Part shown: piece by piece, positions 30,812 to 42,327 of the stretch
How the letters are laid out: each line of letters starts with the position of its first letter
How positions within the stretch are numbered: position 1 is the stretch's first letter
Source: Nemertoderma westbladi
Taxonomy: Eukaryota > Xenacoelomorpha > Nemertodermatida > Nemertodermatidae
DNA: 64,000 nt
NCBI GenBank assembly: GCA_032718475.1
Contig: JAUCBJ010007854.1
Coordinates: forward strand, 1-64,000
Direction: 5' to 3'
Translations under genes and position numbers: made by a program
The notes under the pieces: generated by a model
The model's input: the letters and a program-made list of their open reading frames with translations, nothing else
What the model was told of the DNA's origin: nothing
The model's database searches: none

Positions 30812-30956
30812 ATGGACACTGGCCTTGAAGATGCGGATGATCTAGCAAATGTCATGGGTGATAGGGAGTTTGTGGCGGCGCAATTTTGTCGACAAGCCGG
30901 CACAGCATTCTTAAAAATGCAGCTGCAATGCAGCATGCCGATACTAGTAGTAGTAG
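30812..30956 (+). mobile_element. LINE 3' end, severely 5'-truncated
   Basis: Matches the last 145 bp of the plus-strand LINE (GGACACTGGCCTTGAAG to a (TAG)4 tail) and is flanked by TTTTGGTTA at 30803-30811 and 30957-30965. It sits inside the minisatellite. The same insertion with the same ends is present at 33728-33878. Confidence 0.85.
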
Positions 30957-32798
30957 TTTTGGTTAGAAAGAGCGTCCTTGTAACCTGCACCTTTCCAAAA
31001 ATGAAATACCAAATCGATTGTAGTGCTCCCAACCCAACTACCACAAGGAAAACTGCACCAAACCATACAGTGACTACAGGTACCACGAATGGTGCACGAA
31101 TAGGCCCATAAATTAAGAAAATTATAGGATATTTTGTCCGCCGAAACTCCCCATTTCCTATTTTATTTTTTTCATATTAATATCACAATCCCTCTAAAGT
31201 CGTGGTTGTCTAACATCAAATAATTTTTTTTAGGTCTGCTGCTTCCTTGTGCTGATTGGAGGGAGGATAAAGGACCATTTTGTGAGGAAAACGTGAAAAA
31301 TGTGTCGCGATTACTACTTCTAGAAATAAGACAAGACGCTGTTATTTTCAGTATAACTAGTCTTATATTGAGTATGGTATGTTCCCATCGGCACTTTAGC
31401 ATTAAACAGTCTATTTGGGGGAAAATACCTTAGGCAACAGGCAAACCTGCAGTTGATATACACTGCATTCAATTCCAACAACTCAAGGATATTATATTTA
31501 TTTAGCAATCAGCTAGTAAAGCATTTATTTATCAGGATAAGTACAAGACCAATTATTATTTTTAGATTACGAGATTAGTTCTTTTCGTATGGGATATCCT
31601 AGTTTAGAGACTTTAGTATGCGGAAGATTCCGAATAACGTCGATATTAAAGGATGATGTGCAACATATGGTTTCCTACAGAGATAAATTCGATATCATAT
31701 TATACCTGCGGTTGATTATTGACAATCAAGTGTGACTGACATATTCCTGTATTAACTATTTACATATGTACTTGTGTGTAAAGTAGCACTGTACGGTGTG
31801 CTGATCCGAGTGCTTTGTTACCCGAACGATCCTAGTGAGTGAGTGAAAATAAAGCCACGAGGTTCAGAACACTGTAAATTTCGTGACAACAAGTATGTAT
31901 GTAGTTTTATTCCAAAATTGTAACATTACGAAATGATTGTAAATATACATTGTAAATGATATAAACTGTACAAATTAAATTAGTTGCTGTATAAATAAAT
32001 GTAAAAATGACATAAATTATGTTATAAGTTAGCTTATATTTATGGCGGCGTTTGGGGTCATGTAAATAGTTTATAGCTATGGTTGTTAATAATAGTATTG
32101 CTACTGGTTATTAATAGCTACTTAACGCAGTATGCCTACCTGGCTGTGAGGCAATTAATAATAAATACCAATTATTGTTTATGTGGTGATCCCATGTTTC
32201 AGGTTCAATTGCATTGAACGGATGCACTGTAAAGTCATTCTGTTGGGACATTACAACATAATAATATATCAATAGGCTGTAATCTCCTCTAAAGTTCTAA
32301 AGTGCTAAATAACAACTCGCTGTTAAATTGTTGTTTTGATTAGAATAACTTGCCACTGTGACCTGCTCCTTTCCAATAATAGATATTTAACATTGAGACA
32401 GAGACAATTTAATAATTTGAATAGATGGGATTTGCGTCAAAGTCCCCCCCCCCCCCCCCCCCCCCTGCCCTGTCTCAATAAATAAATTACAACCTGCCAT
32501 CAGTATACTTTTCGATACATATTGACACATTGCCAGCTAACTTATATTTCACAATATATTCTCCAAGACGAACATATTAACCTGCAATCACGCTGTAGGG
32601 CATAATACTTCTAGTATTAGTGACTGGCAGCCTCAGAATATTCGCGCAACAAGTAATATACATTAATTACATCCACTTCGAGCTTCATCTGACAGCGGGG
32701 TTAATGTGTGTGTCAAGTAGGCCGTATTTGTGCTACACTGCACTGCACAGGGGATACTTTGTAACTGTTGTATGTTGTTTTGCTTTTGTTTATATTAT
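30957..32798. other. U1 spacer, no gene seen
   Basis: Parts around 31730-32150 reappear inverted at 59110-59500. A C homopolymer lies at 32444-32465. A lone minisatellite-like unit occurs near 32325-32375. No ORF with recognisable content. Confidence 0.5.
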
Positions 32799-32963
32799 AA
32801 GGAGCCTGCGCGAACGCAAGCTCCAGCTAACACAAATTTAGCACCCGAGTTTCCTCGATTTGAGAAAATCGCAGGGGTCAACCCAAGCGGAGTGCAATGC
32901 AAGGGCCTCACCCTGGGGGAACCGCATTCTTGATCGTGGTTAACCCCTGTGCCAGGTAAGTAT
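32799..32963 (-). ncRNA. U1: U1 small nuclear RNA
   Basis: 165 nt, identical by eye to the copy at 29890-30054 over the whole RNA. The 5' end ATACTTACCTG, U1A loop, Sm site and TTCG-capped final hairpin are intact. Its 3' flank differs from type P after the first bases (TTATAATATAAACAAAAG), so the candidate 3' box is weaker. The upstream flank is type Y. It lies between two other U1 genes in the same orientation, as a tandem array. Confidence 0.92.
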
Positions 32964-33213
32964 GCAAGTTGATGTGTAGCTACCTCTTATATACAGGTTT
33001 ACTATATTACATTGTCGTAAGGTGGTAACAAAATTATTTAATATGACTAAAGAATAAGTATTAGATTATATTTAAACTGGACTATTGTCAAGATAGGAAT
33101 AATTATATTTATCAAATATTTGTGTTAAAAATTAATATATGAGCAGCGCTATTAAAAAGCCTATAATTGCTTTAGTGCATATTCGGATATATAATAATAT
33201 TATGTTGGCCGGA
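32964..33213 (-). promoter_or_regulatory. U1 promoter region (type Y)
   Basis: Nearly identical to 30055-30305. The proximal TATATACAGGTTTACTATAT block and the distal block ending TTATGTTGGCCGG are present at the same distances from the RNA start. Confidence 0.6.
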
Positions 33214-33489
33214 AATTTAGTTGGATTTAAGGGCTCTTGCAAGGACCTGTAGACTGGTAGATGCAGTATGGTGAACCCTACTGCGTGGCGATAACTATGT
33301 TCCCTGAAGGTAATCGCGCAGCAAGTTTCATGTAACACCACCTTGGCATCAGTGTTATAAATTAATTTACATAAATCTTGATACTGACAAAGTGGCTATG
33401 GCAACGCAATAAATTTTATTGTCCGTTTAAATCACTCATGATGTCCTTTTTTTTACTTTTTATGTCCTCCAGAAATTTACCGTTAGGTT

Positions 33490-33727
33490 CCGTTAGTTAA
33501 GTGATCGTTTATTGTTTTGGATAGGAAATCCCGCCTCTGTAACCTGCTCCTTTCTCTCAATTGATAATGTTATCGTTTATTGTTTTGGTTAGAAAAGACC
33601 ATCTATGTAACCTGCTCCTTTCCTTCATTTGGCAAAGTGATTGTTTATTGTTTTGGTTAGAAAATCCCGCCTCTGTAACCTGCTCCTTTCCCTGATTTGG
33701 TAACATCATCGTTTATTGTTTTGGTTA
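33490..33727. repeat. minisatellite of about 70 bp, second copy
   Basis: Same units as 30574-30811 (CGTTTATTGTTTTGG and AACCTGCTCCTTTC elements, three to four times), interrupted by the LINE tail that follows. Confidence 0.8.
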
Positions 33728-33878
33728 ATGGACACTGGCCTTGAAGAGGCGGATGATCTAGTAAATGTCACGGGTGATAGGGAGTTTGTGGCGGCGCAAT
33801 TTTGTCGACAAGCCGGCACAGCATTCTTAAAAATGCAGCTGCAATGCAGCATGCCGATACTAGTAGTAGTAGTAGTAG
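33728..33878 (+). mobile_element. LINE 3' end, paralogous copy of 30812-30956
   Basis: Same truncation point and same TTTTGGTTA duplication (33719-33727 and 33879-33887) as the copy at 30812, but a (TAG)6 rather than (TAG)4 tail. The spacer was therefore duplicated after one insertion event. Confidence 0.85.
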
Positions 33879-33887
33879 TTTTGGTTA

Positions 33888-34194
33888 GAAAGAGCGTCCT
33901 TGTAACCTGCACCTTTCCAAAAATGAAATACCAAATCGATTGTAGTTCTCCCAACCCGTTATGTGTATTTAATTTGGGATTTCTGATTGTTTTCTCCTCG
34001 ACCATATTTTACTGGTATCGAGTGTTAATAATAATAATTTAATTAATGTTCTATAATTATAACAAACAACATGACAATGATAATTAACTTATTTATATCT
34101 TATTATTATTTACCGAAGATAAACAAGATAAACATAAAATACAGTAAGTAATATTTACATTATTGAGTATGAATAAGTGCTTTGTTAATATTGT
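33888..34194 (-). repeat. U1 3' flank, type R
   Basis: AT-rich flank downstream of the U1 at 34195. From about 33990 to 34194 it matches 58446-58680 in inverted orientation. No gene. Confidence 0.6.
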
Positions 34195-34359
34195 AAGGAG
34201 CCTGCGCGAACGCAAGCTCCAGCTAACACAAATTTAGCACCCGAGTTTCCTCGATTTGAGAAAATCGCAGGGGTCAACCCAAGCGGAGTGCAATGCAAGG
34301 GCCTCATCCTGGGGGAACCGCATTCTTGATCGTGGTTAACCCCTGTGCCAGGTAAGTAT
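34195..34359 (-). ncRNA. U1: U1 small nuclear RNA
   Basis: 165 nt, differing from the 29890 and 32799 copies at one noticed base (34307, CCTCATCC instead of CCTCACCC), in the strand that closes the multi-helix junction after stem-loop I. All other key parts are unchanged: ATACTTACCTG 5' end, ATTGCACTCC loop, Sm site AATTTGTG, final hairpin. It carries a type X upstream flank, unlike its two neighbours. Likely expressed if the PSE-like block functions. Confidence 0.92.
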
Positions 34360-34606
34360 GCAAGAAGGTGTGAAACTTCCATGTATATACGGGTTTGCCA
34401 TATTACATCGTTGTAAGTTGTATACAAAATGATATATTATAATTAAAGAATATTTATGTATAATAAATCCTGTAGCTTTTCGGATACGTAAGTATAATTA
34501 TATTTATCGAATGTTTGTTTAAAATTAATTTATTTGCCGTGACTATTAATAAGCCTATAGTTGCTTTCGTATATATTCGTATATACAATAATAGTATGTT
34601 GGCCGG
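34360..34606 (-). promoter_or_regulatory. U1 promoter region (type X)
   Basis: Proximal block 34383-34408 (TATATACGGGTTTGCCATAT, -24 to -49) and distal block 34548-34606 (ending AGTATGTTGGCCGG, -190 to -247). Both blocks are shared with the otherwise diverged type Y promoters at matching distances. Confidence 0.6.
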
Positions 34607-35494
34607 CAAACGAACCTGTAAAGCTTGTTCCCTGGGATTAATGGTCATATCTACCAACTAATGTTGTATCACTAGTTATCAATAATTGATAATATTGATG
34701 ACTATAAGATTGACTTTATTTGTAATAATTATTACAAATTAAATTGTAAAAAAAACTATTTCATTTTACACTGGCAAAAAGTGGCTACGTAGCTGATGTT
34801 AATTTGCTGTAAAAGTCGACATTTTCAGGTGTCCTTTCATGGAATTCTACTATAAGATTAAATTAATTTTATTTAACAATTTTATAGGGGGAATCCCCAT
34901 TTCCCATTCCATTATAGTTATTAATTAGTTCAAGTGAATTTGCTTTAATAAATGTGTATTTAATTGACCTAAGCATAATTAACATATTGTTAAAATGTCT
35001 CTTTCTCTCCAGTGTCTCCAGGGGAAGAGTTAGTAGGCCGGTTGAGGGTGTTTATGGAACCACTAAAGGTCAATCTACACACCAGTACTTAGGCTAAAGT
35101 GCTAGGGTAACTTATTTAAAGTGCTAACCAAATTTTACAAATGACTTCTAATGCCATGATTGTTGCTAATTTGATTTCAGTTTGCTTGTTAGGATTTTAT
35201 AGTTTTCGCAAACTCTGACATGTGTATGTTTTTTTTTAACATAAGACAGTATATTCTTTTATTTCAAACATGTTTTCAATGCAATTACATTGCTGGCTAA
35301 TCAACGTTGCATCCAACCATGTACCACATGATGCTGACTTAGATAGATAGATAGATTTATTTATACATTATGTAAAAACAATAACAAATACACCAAACAA
35401 TGGTACCGGTATAAAGGTATTGTCCTACATAATATATAGGATTACCCCTAAAGCTTTGCAGCTTATTTCCAAGGGGTCATTTATGTTACTTGGT
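34607..35494 (-). repeat. U1 5' flank, type X
   Basis: Near-identical to 251-1423 and, inverted, to 57151-58030, but with a single 96-bp unit (35390-35485). It is cut at GGT (35492-35494) by the 6-kb insertion; the sequence resumes at 41474. Confidence 0.8.
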
Positions 35495-36920
35495 GGGAAG
35501 AAATATCTTTTAAAAACATTCAGTAAGGGCGGCGTGGAGTGAGGTGAATTCGCCGCCCCTCTAAAGGACGCAGTCTACATACTGGACGCGTAGTTACTGC
35601 GAAAACGGTGTTCCCCCCCCATTCGACCTATTTCCAGAGGTACGATTTTCTCGATTTTTCGAGGGGGGACGCGTAATGCCAAAAAAATAAGATTCTTCAG
35701 AGCTTTTAGCGAATCTATCGTTTTGACGGACATGACGGACAATTTTCTGGTTTTTTTGTCTTTTTTTCACTAGGACTCTTAAAAAACCTCTATTTGACGC
35801 ATCCATAGACACTGAGAATCGAAAGAGGGGGTCTAAATTAGACGTTTCCACATCTTGGAATACCCCGCCTCCGGGCTTGTTTTCCGTCTATTGTCCGTCA
35901 AAGTTGAAAAAACGGACAAAATGACTTTGCGGAATCCGCTATAACTCGGCTAATATTAATCGTACGGGGACGAAAGTAACGCGGTTGGAAAGGGGAAGAG
36001 TGGTACTACCTTCGTATCGAATGGGGGTAAGATATTTATTAAAATTTCGGGTGGAAAAAAGGGGCCGTAACTTTCTACGTTTTTGTCCGTCTTTTTTCGA
36101 AATTTTATTTCCGAAATGTTTAATTTGACAACGCGGGTGGGATTCCACTAATTCTTTTTTGAAACTCGTAGAAGACCATTGGGGCTACGTTCCTATCGAG
36201 TGGGGGTACAAAAAATATGTCAACAATAGGGGCCAAAGAGGGCAAGAATATGTAAAATAGTTTTTATCAAATAATTTTTTATTTTTCACTTTAGTTGGTT
36301 AAGGTACATTTTATACAGTCAATATCGATACGGGGAATTCAAATATGCTATCGGTTTTGCTCCGCGGACGCTATTAAAAAAATGAGGGCCAAAAATAAAA
36401 TTTCGCCCTTCAAACTTGCTTCGCGGGAAATCGTCTAGCTCGAAAACTACTTAACTTACGGGAGATTTGTTTACACAGACTTATAGTGCGTTAAATTATC
36501 TATCTAACAGCGTTAGTTACAGCGCATTAGCTTTTATACAACTGCTGCGGCAGACCATCGTGTGAAATAAAATATTTAAAAAAAGGGACGAAATTTTTTT
36601 TTTTTTTAATAAATCGCTACTCTATGATAGTTTAGCTCTTTGCGCCAAAACTACCTGTGAAATGTAGCAAATTAACTCCGCTATCTTTTTTCTTAACATT
36701 TATAATTAAAATTACGAATTTTAAGGGTCGAAAAATATCGCGTAATTTTGGCCCTTTTTTTCATTTTTTTTTGGGGCCAAAAATGACCCCCTCTCAAAAG
36801 ATAGAAAAAAAAATTACGGCAAAGAATATACAAATTTTATTGAATTTGGACCATCAGAACCGAAGTTAGAGCGATTTTAGTGAAAAAATAAAAAAAAATT
36901 TTTTACAAAAAAATAAGAAT

Positions 36921-36993
36921 GGTCAATATTGGATTTCGTACCCACGAACTTAGGTTTCATTAACATGATTGATAACCACTAGACTACGTGACC
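36921..36993 (-). other. tRNA-like sequence in unit 1
   Basis: 73 nt on the minus strand with GGTCACG at the start, A box TAGTCTAGTGG from position 8, a decayed T arm GTGGGTACGAAATCC and TTGACC at the end (five acceptor pairs). The D region resembles Glu/Asp tRNAs. The anticodon arm does not fold well. SINE head or pseudogene. Confidence 0.55.
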
Positions 36994-37821
36994 AATATAA
37001 TTTGAAATTTTCGAGTGACTATTTTTAAACATCAATAACTTCGGTTCTATTGGGCCGTTTGATCTGAATCTTTTTTCATTGGATAGAGGATAGATTGTAG
37101 TGTGGGAAATAGGATACAACTTGGGAAAAGACGCATGTGCACTTAGTGCAAAATGCACTTAAATAGTGGACATTTTTTCGATATTTCAAACACTATTATT
37201 TCCAGTTCTATTCATCGTAGAATGTTATTACTTGGGTTAAAATGTAGTTTGGAGTGATTTCTAACTATAATCTTAACATTTGTTTATCTTTTTATGTCTA
37301 TAAAGTGACTTAAAATGTCCATGAATATGGTCCAAAATCGCAAATGTCGCGATTTATTAAATTGGATTTTTGACACTTTTAGCGACTGACACTTGATCAT
37401 GCACCATCGTAGATCGGTAGAGAATAGACATAAGTGTGTTAAATAGGAACCACCTTTAGGATCCGCTAAAGTGCACTTGTGCAAATATGTGTGCAAATGT
37501 GCAATTTTTTTTAATAAGGTCAAATGGTGTATTATTGGGTTCTTTTCGTTGCAGATAATTTATTTTCATATTAATATGTTGTATGGACCTTACTGAGCGC
37601 ATTAGGAGTATGTGTACAAATAACCGGTCCTTATAAGGGTTCAATTGTATAAATTAATAATAAATAAGGTTGTAATTTTCTAAAAACCAGTGTGATCTTA
37701 AATGAACTTTAAACAATAAATAGTAGAGATCAGATAACAAATGGACCACACAATTTATTAAAAGACTCGCACCTCTTTGGACTTAATATATGGCTTTAAT
37801 TTTATTCAACAGTAGATATTT

Positions 37822-37869
37822 GGGGGAAGTTAGATAAACTGCATTTATGCAGTGAATCTAACTTCCCCC
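37822..37869. other. long hairpin ending unit 1
   Basis: GGGGGAAGTTAGAT pairs with ATCTAACTTCCCCC (14 bp), then an AA/GA internal loop, then ACTGCAT pairs with ATGCAGT. The unit 2 counterpart has changed bases on both sides of the stem. Confidence 0.75.
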
Positions 37870-38490
37870 TTCATGATATAATATACCAAAGACACACTCT
37901 TTGGAGGACCTGTTGTTTACAATGTAGACTTTGTTCAACCTAAACAACTTAAGTCAGATTAACAATATTATCCTGTAAAATTTCTAAGCAATAACTGGTA
38001 TGAAAAATGCTGATCTTCGAACTATGGTTCTGTAATTAAGTTTTATTACTTCAACTTTTATACGGATTTACCAGTGAAAGAAACCTAGAATCCATTATCA
38101 CAATGTAACAGTATCAATAACCATATCTATTCTATGTAGATCATAAGAGAGACATCCTTGATTCATATATTATAATTTCCGAGCTGAAATGTTTCGGTGA
38201 CTATAACTTACAGGCTTCGTATTATGTACAAACGACTGAGTAGTATATATTAATATTACTGGGTTACCGGTATATAGAACGAGTGTAGACTGGAAGCGAA
38301 AATATATTCCATACAATTTCGAGTAATATAAAATTAACGAGTCCAGTTCGTCTCCCCTCGTGTAATTCGACGCATACCCCCCCCCCCCCCCTCCCCACTT
38401 TTTCCTTTACCTCGTGGTCTTTCTCTAAGTATAACTTCATTTTGGGTCCACCTTGGTGGGATAAATATTTCTCCATTTGACGCAACACCG
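37870..38490. other. unique sequence between the two units
   Basis: No gene. Contains a C homopolymer at 38377-38391 and the approach to the GC-rich hairpin of unit 2. Confidence 0.4.
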
Positions 38491-39904
38491 CCGCGGCCGC
38501 TATGAGGGAGGTGAATACCGCGGCCGCTCCTAAAGCCGCAGGCCCTCGCTAACTATATAGGTTAACTTGGGATTCTGGGGGACTTTTCGATGAAGGAACT
38601 GACCAAATTTTTTTATTTTCTCACCAGGGGAGCGGCTCGGAATTCTAAGATATTAGCAACTCTAACATTATGAAATCTAACCCTTCGACGGACACGGCGG
38701 ACAAAAAACCGTCATTTTTTCGACAATTTTAAAATTTTTTTGAAAGGCGCTCTACAGTGGCTCGAAAAAACCCTAGGTTATTGCTTAGCCGACGCCGGGA
38801 TACGATAGAAGGGATTAATTAGTGAATTCGTTTTTTTTTTCAAAAAAGATTACCACGCCTTTTTTCCGAAAATGTCCGTCAAAGTTGAAAAAACGGACAA
38901 AATGACTTTGCGGGATCCGCTATAACTCAGCTAATATTAATCGTACGGGGACGAAAGTAACGCGGTTGGAAAGGGGAAGAGTGGTACTACCTTCGTATCG
39001 AATGGGGGTAAGATATTTATTAAAATTTCGGGTGGAAAAAGGGGCTGTAAATTTGTACGTTTTTGTCCGTCTTTTTTGGAAAACTTATTTCCGAAATGTT
39101 TAATTCGACAACGCGGGTAGGAATCCACTAATTCTTTTATGAAACTCGTAGAAGACCATTGGGGCTACGTTCCTATCGAATGGGGGTACAAAAAATATGT
39201 CGGCAATAGGGGCCAAAAAGGGCCAGAATTTGTAAAGTAGTTTTTATCGAATAATTTTTTATTTTTAACTTTAGTTGGTTAAGGTACATTCTATACAGTC
39301 AATATCCATACGGGGAATTCAAATATGCTATCGGTTTTGCTCCAAGGATGATATTAAAAAAATGAGGGCCAAAATTATAATTTCGCGCTTCAAACTTGCT
39401 TCGCGGGAAATCGTCTAGCTCGAAAACTACTTAACTTACGGGAGATTTGTTTACACAGACTTATAGTGCGTTAAATTATCTATCTAACAGCGTTAATCAC
39501 AGCGCTGGAGGTATTATAAAACTGGAGCGGCAGGCGATCGTGTGAAATATAATATTTATAAAAAGGGACGAAAATTTTTTTTTTTTAACAAATCGCTATT
39601 CCATGATAATTTAGCGTATTGCGCCAAAAGTACCTGTAAAAAGTATCAAATTAACTCCGCTATCTTTTATCTTAACATATATAATTAAAATTACGAATTT
39701 TAAGGATCGAAAAATATCGCGTTATTTTGGCCCTTTTTTTTAATTTTTTTGGGGCCAAAAATAACCCCTTCTCAAAAGATTAAGAAAAAAATTACGGCAA
39801 AGAATATACCAATTTTATTGAATTTGGACCACCAGAAGCGAAGTTAGAGCGATTTTAGTGAAAAAATAAAAATAATTTTTTTTGCAAAAAAATTAAGAAT
39901 GGCA

Positions 39905-39977
39905 GGTCAATATTGGGTTTCGAACCCACGAACTTAGGTTTCATTAACGTGATTGATAACCACTAGACTATGTGACC
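39905..39977 (-). other. tRNA-like sequence in unit 2
   Basis: 73 nt on the minus strand: GGTCACA, A box TAGTCTAGTGG from position 8, T arm GTGGGTTCGAAACCC, ending TTGACC. Better preserved than the unit 1 copy. It has a near-consensus B box GGTTCGAAACC. Confidence 0.6.
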
Positions 39978-40827
39978 AAGAGAATACGAAATTTTCGAGT
40001 GACTATTTTTAAACATAAATAACTTCGGTTCTACAGGGCCGTTTAATCTGAAACTTTTTTCATTGGATAGAGAATAGATTGTAGTGTGTGAAATAGGATA
40101 CAACTTGGGAAAAGACGCATGTGCTTAGTGCAAAATGCACTTAAATAGTGAACATTTTTTCGATATTTCAAACACTATTATTTCCAGTTCTATTCATCGT
40201 AGAATGTTATTTTTTGGATTAAAATGTAGTTTGGAATGATTTCTAACTATAATCGTAACATTTGATTAACTTTTTATGTCTATAAAGTGACTTAAAATGT
40301 CCATGAATATGGTCCAAAATCGCAAATCCAGATTTATTAAATTGGATTTTTGACACTTTTAGCGACTGACACTTGATCATACACCGTAGATCGGTAGAGG
40401 ATAAACATAAGTTTGTTAAATAAGAGCCACCATTACGATCTGCTGAAGTGCACTTGTACAAATAAGTGTGCAAAAGTGCAAATTTTTTAATAAGGTCAAA
40501 TTATATAGTATTGGGTTATTTTCTTTGCAGATACTTTATTTTCATATTAATATGTTGTTTGAACCTTACTGAGCGCATTAGGGGATATGCGTACAAATAA
40601 CCGGCCCTTATGAGGCTTCGATTGGGTAAATTAATAAAACATAAGGTTGTATAGTATAATATTCTAAAAACCAGTGTGATATTAAATGCACTTTAAATAA
40701 TAAATAGAAATCAAATAACAATTGGACCACACAATTAAAAACTCGCACAATTTTGTACTTATTATATCGCTTCAAATTAATTCAACAGTGGATATTTGGG
40801 GGAAGGGGGAAGTTACAGTGTGTATTC

Positions 40828-40876
40828 GGGGGAAGTTTGGTGAACTGCATTTATGCAGTGAATCCAAACTTCCCCC
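40828..40876. other. long hairpin ending unit 2
   Basis: GGGGGAAGTTTGG pairs with CCAAACTTCCCCC (13 bp); ACTGCAT pairs with ATGCAGT. Relative to unit 1 two base pairs are replaced by other valid pairs (A-T to T-A and A-T to G-C). Confidence 0.75.
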
Positions 40877-41473
40877 TTTGATATATCATATACTTAAGAC
40901 ATGCTAGGGTGACGGGGAAATATTTGTTACTGTCACACTTTGCTTCCATTTATCCTATCCTTTATTATTACCCCAGTCAGATAAGAGATAATAAATCAGT
41001 AAAAACTAAACTAAACTGTCTTTCATGCAAACAAATTTCTAACTAAAGACGGGTGAATGACCATGACCATGGAAATAATTTTAAATATAATTGTATATCA
41101 ACTATTTGGGGAGGCTTCCAAGTTAAACCCGAAAACAATTATTTTGTTACATAGTAAATAACGTTGTATGTTCTTCTTCCTCTCATAATAAAATATAAAT
41201 GAAATATCTCAGATCGCTATGCCCTGTAACATTTCACAACCAAAATATTTAAGTGTGAAAAGTGTAGGCCTACCACACTCCGCCCAAACAACCGCAAACG
41301 CATAGCCAACAAATTTAACAAAAGGTTACATACATGTTGGGTTCATGACGAGATGAGTGAAAATTGATCGCGTAATATAAAGTAAAAAATTAAGAGACGG
41401 GCTGGCTCTCCTCCACTTTCTTACCCAATGGATATGTTGTTGTAATAATCTAATATTGGGGCGGCTTTCTCTC
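40877..41473. other. right end of the 6-kb insertion, no gene seen
   Basis: AT-rich unique sequence up to the GGT duplication at 41474-41476. Confidence 0.45.
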
Positions 41474-41733
41474 GGTTACAAATACAATATTACACAACGC
41501 TAACCTAAAACCAATATAAAACGTAATTACACTATGTACATGTACAACTTTCCCGAGAGCGTGACAATGTCCGACTCAACGATAAAGATGTAATGTACAG
41601 AACAATTTATTAAAAACATAATTACAGTATAAATAGTAAATAATTAATAAACTAATAACTCTAATAAACTAAGTATATATTATATTACTGAACTGAACCT
41701 TTATATTTTGGGTTTGTTTTTAGCTCCACATAG
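41474..41733 (-). other. 3' flank of gene B
   Basis: Same sequence as 1424-1670 and inverted 56891-57150, directly after the B stop codon. Likely 3' untranslated region; several AATAAA-like AT stretches but no proven polyadenylation site. Confidence 0.5.
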
Positions 41734-42327
41734 CTATACCTCTAGTCTTCCCACGTGGGTGAGATAAACTTCGCGAAAAATGCTGAATCCCGCACGCGTG
41801 AAAGTATCACAGTTGGCGTCGGTGTTGTAGAAGGGTTGAAGGAGTCGACGAAATACGTCCGCATGTGTCCTCCCTTCATCGTAAACTGTATGCCCCTGTC
41901 CGAGACATAACGGGTGTCGCTTTAGAGTCCTAGACACTATATCAGTGATGAAACATGCGTTAACCGAAGACTCTATAGCCAAATAGTATTGTAGGATTAT
42001 CCGTGGAGGTGAGGTAATCGCCCAGTATATGCACTGTCTCCACTTTAACTGTGATTCGAACTCTTTAACGTTAGGAGTATCACCTTTTCCATATAAGTCC
42101 GTATATTTGCTCCTCTTACTCTCCTTGTAATCACAGCTAAACATCAAATATGAGATATATCCGGTCCCAGTCTTTAAAGTATTGTACTCTCTGAAGTATC
42201 CTTGCTCTATCGCCGAGAGCAACAATGGTCTAGTGTCCACGTACGGCGTAGGCAATCTACCTTCCTCCTCGGGCACCCCAGCGAAATGGCTGATGAGATC
42301 GTCCCGCATGCCGGATCCGATCTTCAT
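41734..42327 (-). CDS. unidentified protein B (C-terminal part of the A/B gene)
   Basis: 197 codons on the minus strand, first ATG at 42327. It is probably the continuation of A rather than a separate gene, because the frames of the A end and B overlap with small shifts (42257-42440). Contains WAITSPPRIILQYYLAIESS, HPLCLGQGHTVYDEGRTHAD and ends YLTHVGRLEV. No signal peptide, membrane span or known motif recognised. The C-terminal 100 residues are almost identical in the inverted copy at 56590-56890. Family unknown; viral or transposon origin cannot be excluded. Confidence 0.5.
   Translation of the reverse strand: MKIGSGMRDDLISHFAGVPEEEGRLPTPYVDTRPLLLSAIEQGYFREYNTLKTGTGYISYLMFSCDYKESKRSKYTDLYGKGDTPNVKEFESQLKWRQCIYWAITSPPRIILQYYLAIESSVNACFITDIVSRTLKRHPLCLGQGHTVYDEGRTHADVFRRLLQPFYNTDANCDTFTRAGFSIFREVYLTHVGRLEV

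Larger units (their letters stand above)
35527..37869. repeat. unit 1 of the 6-kb insertion
   Basis: Homologous to 38491-40876 with an offset of about 2.98 kb, most clearly from 35885 to 37680 (for example CGCTATAACTCGGCTAATAT at 35937 against the 38918 region). It starts with hairpin GGGCGGCG/CGCCGCCC (35527-35534, 35551-35558) and ends with the hairpin at 37822-37869. No coding potential. Confidence 0.8.
38491..40876. repeat. unit 2 of the 6-kb insertion
   Basis: Starts with two CCGCGGCCGC arms (38491-38500 and 38518-38527) around a loop sharing GAGGTGAAT with unit 1, although the arm sequences are different. It is homologous to unit 1 through 40680 and ends with the hairpin at 40828-40876. 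No coding potential. Confidence 0.8.
35495..41473. mobile_element. 6-kb non-coding insertion of unknown class
   Basis: Copies 1 and 3 of this locus read ACTTGGTTACAAATAC without a break (1419-1434 and inverted at 57150). Here 5979 bp separate ACTTGGT from TTACAAATAC, with GGT on both sides, so a 3-bp target duplication is likely. The body is two diverged repeat units (35527-37869 and 38491-40876), each with a GC-rich hairpin at the start and a long hairpin at the end, plus unique sequence. There is no long ORF and no obvious terminal inverted repeat. A non-autonomous DNA transposon is one possibility. Confidence 0.65.

Noticed and set aside
37822-37869. Histone mRNA-type stem-loop
   Set aside because: Stem and loop are far longer than the 6-bp/4-nt histone hairpin and no histone gene is nearby.
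41474-41476. Left end of gene A/B as a transposon boundary
   Set aside because: The break there is explained by the 6-kb insertion; copies 1 and 3 show the sequence is continuous with the U1 flank.
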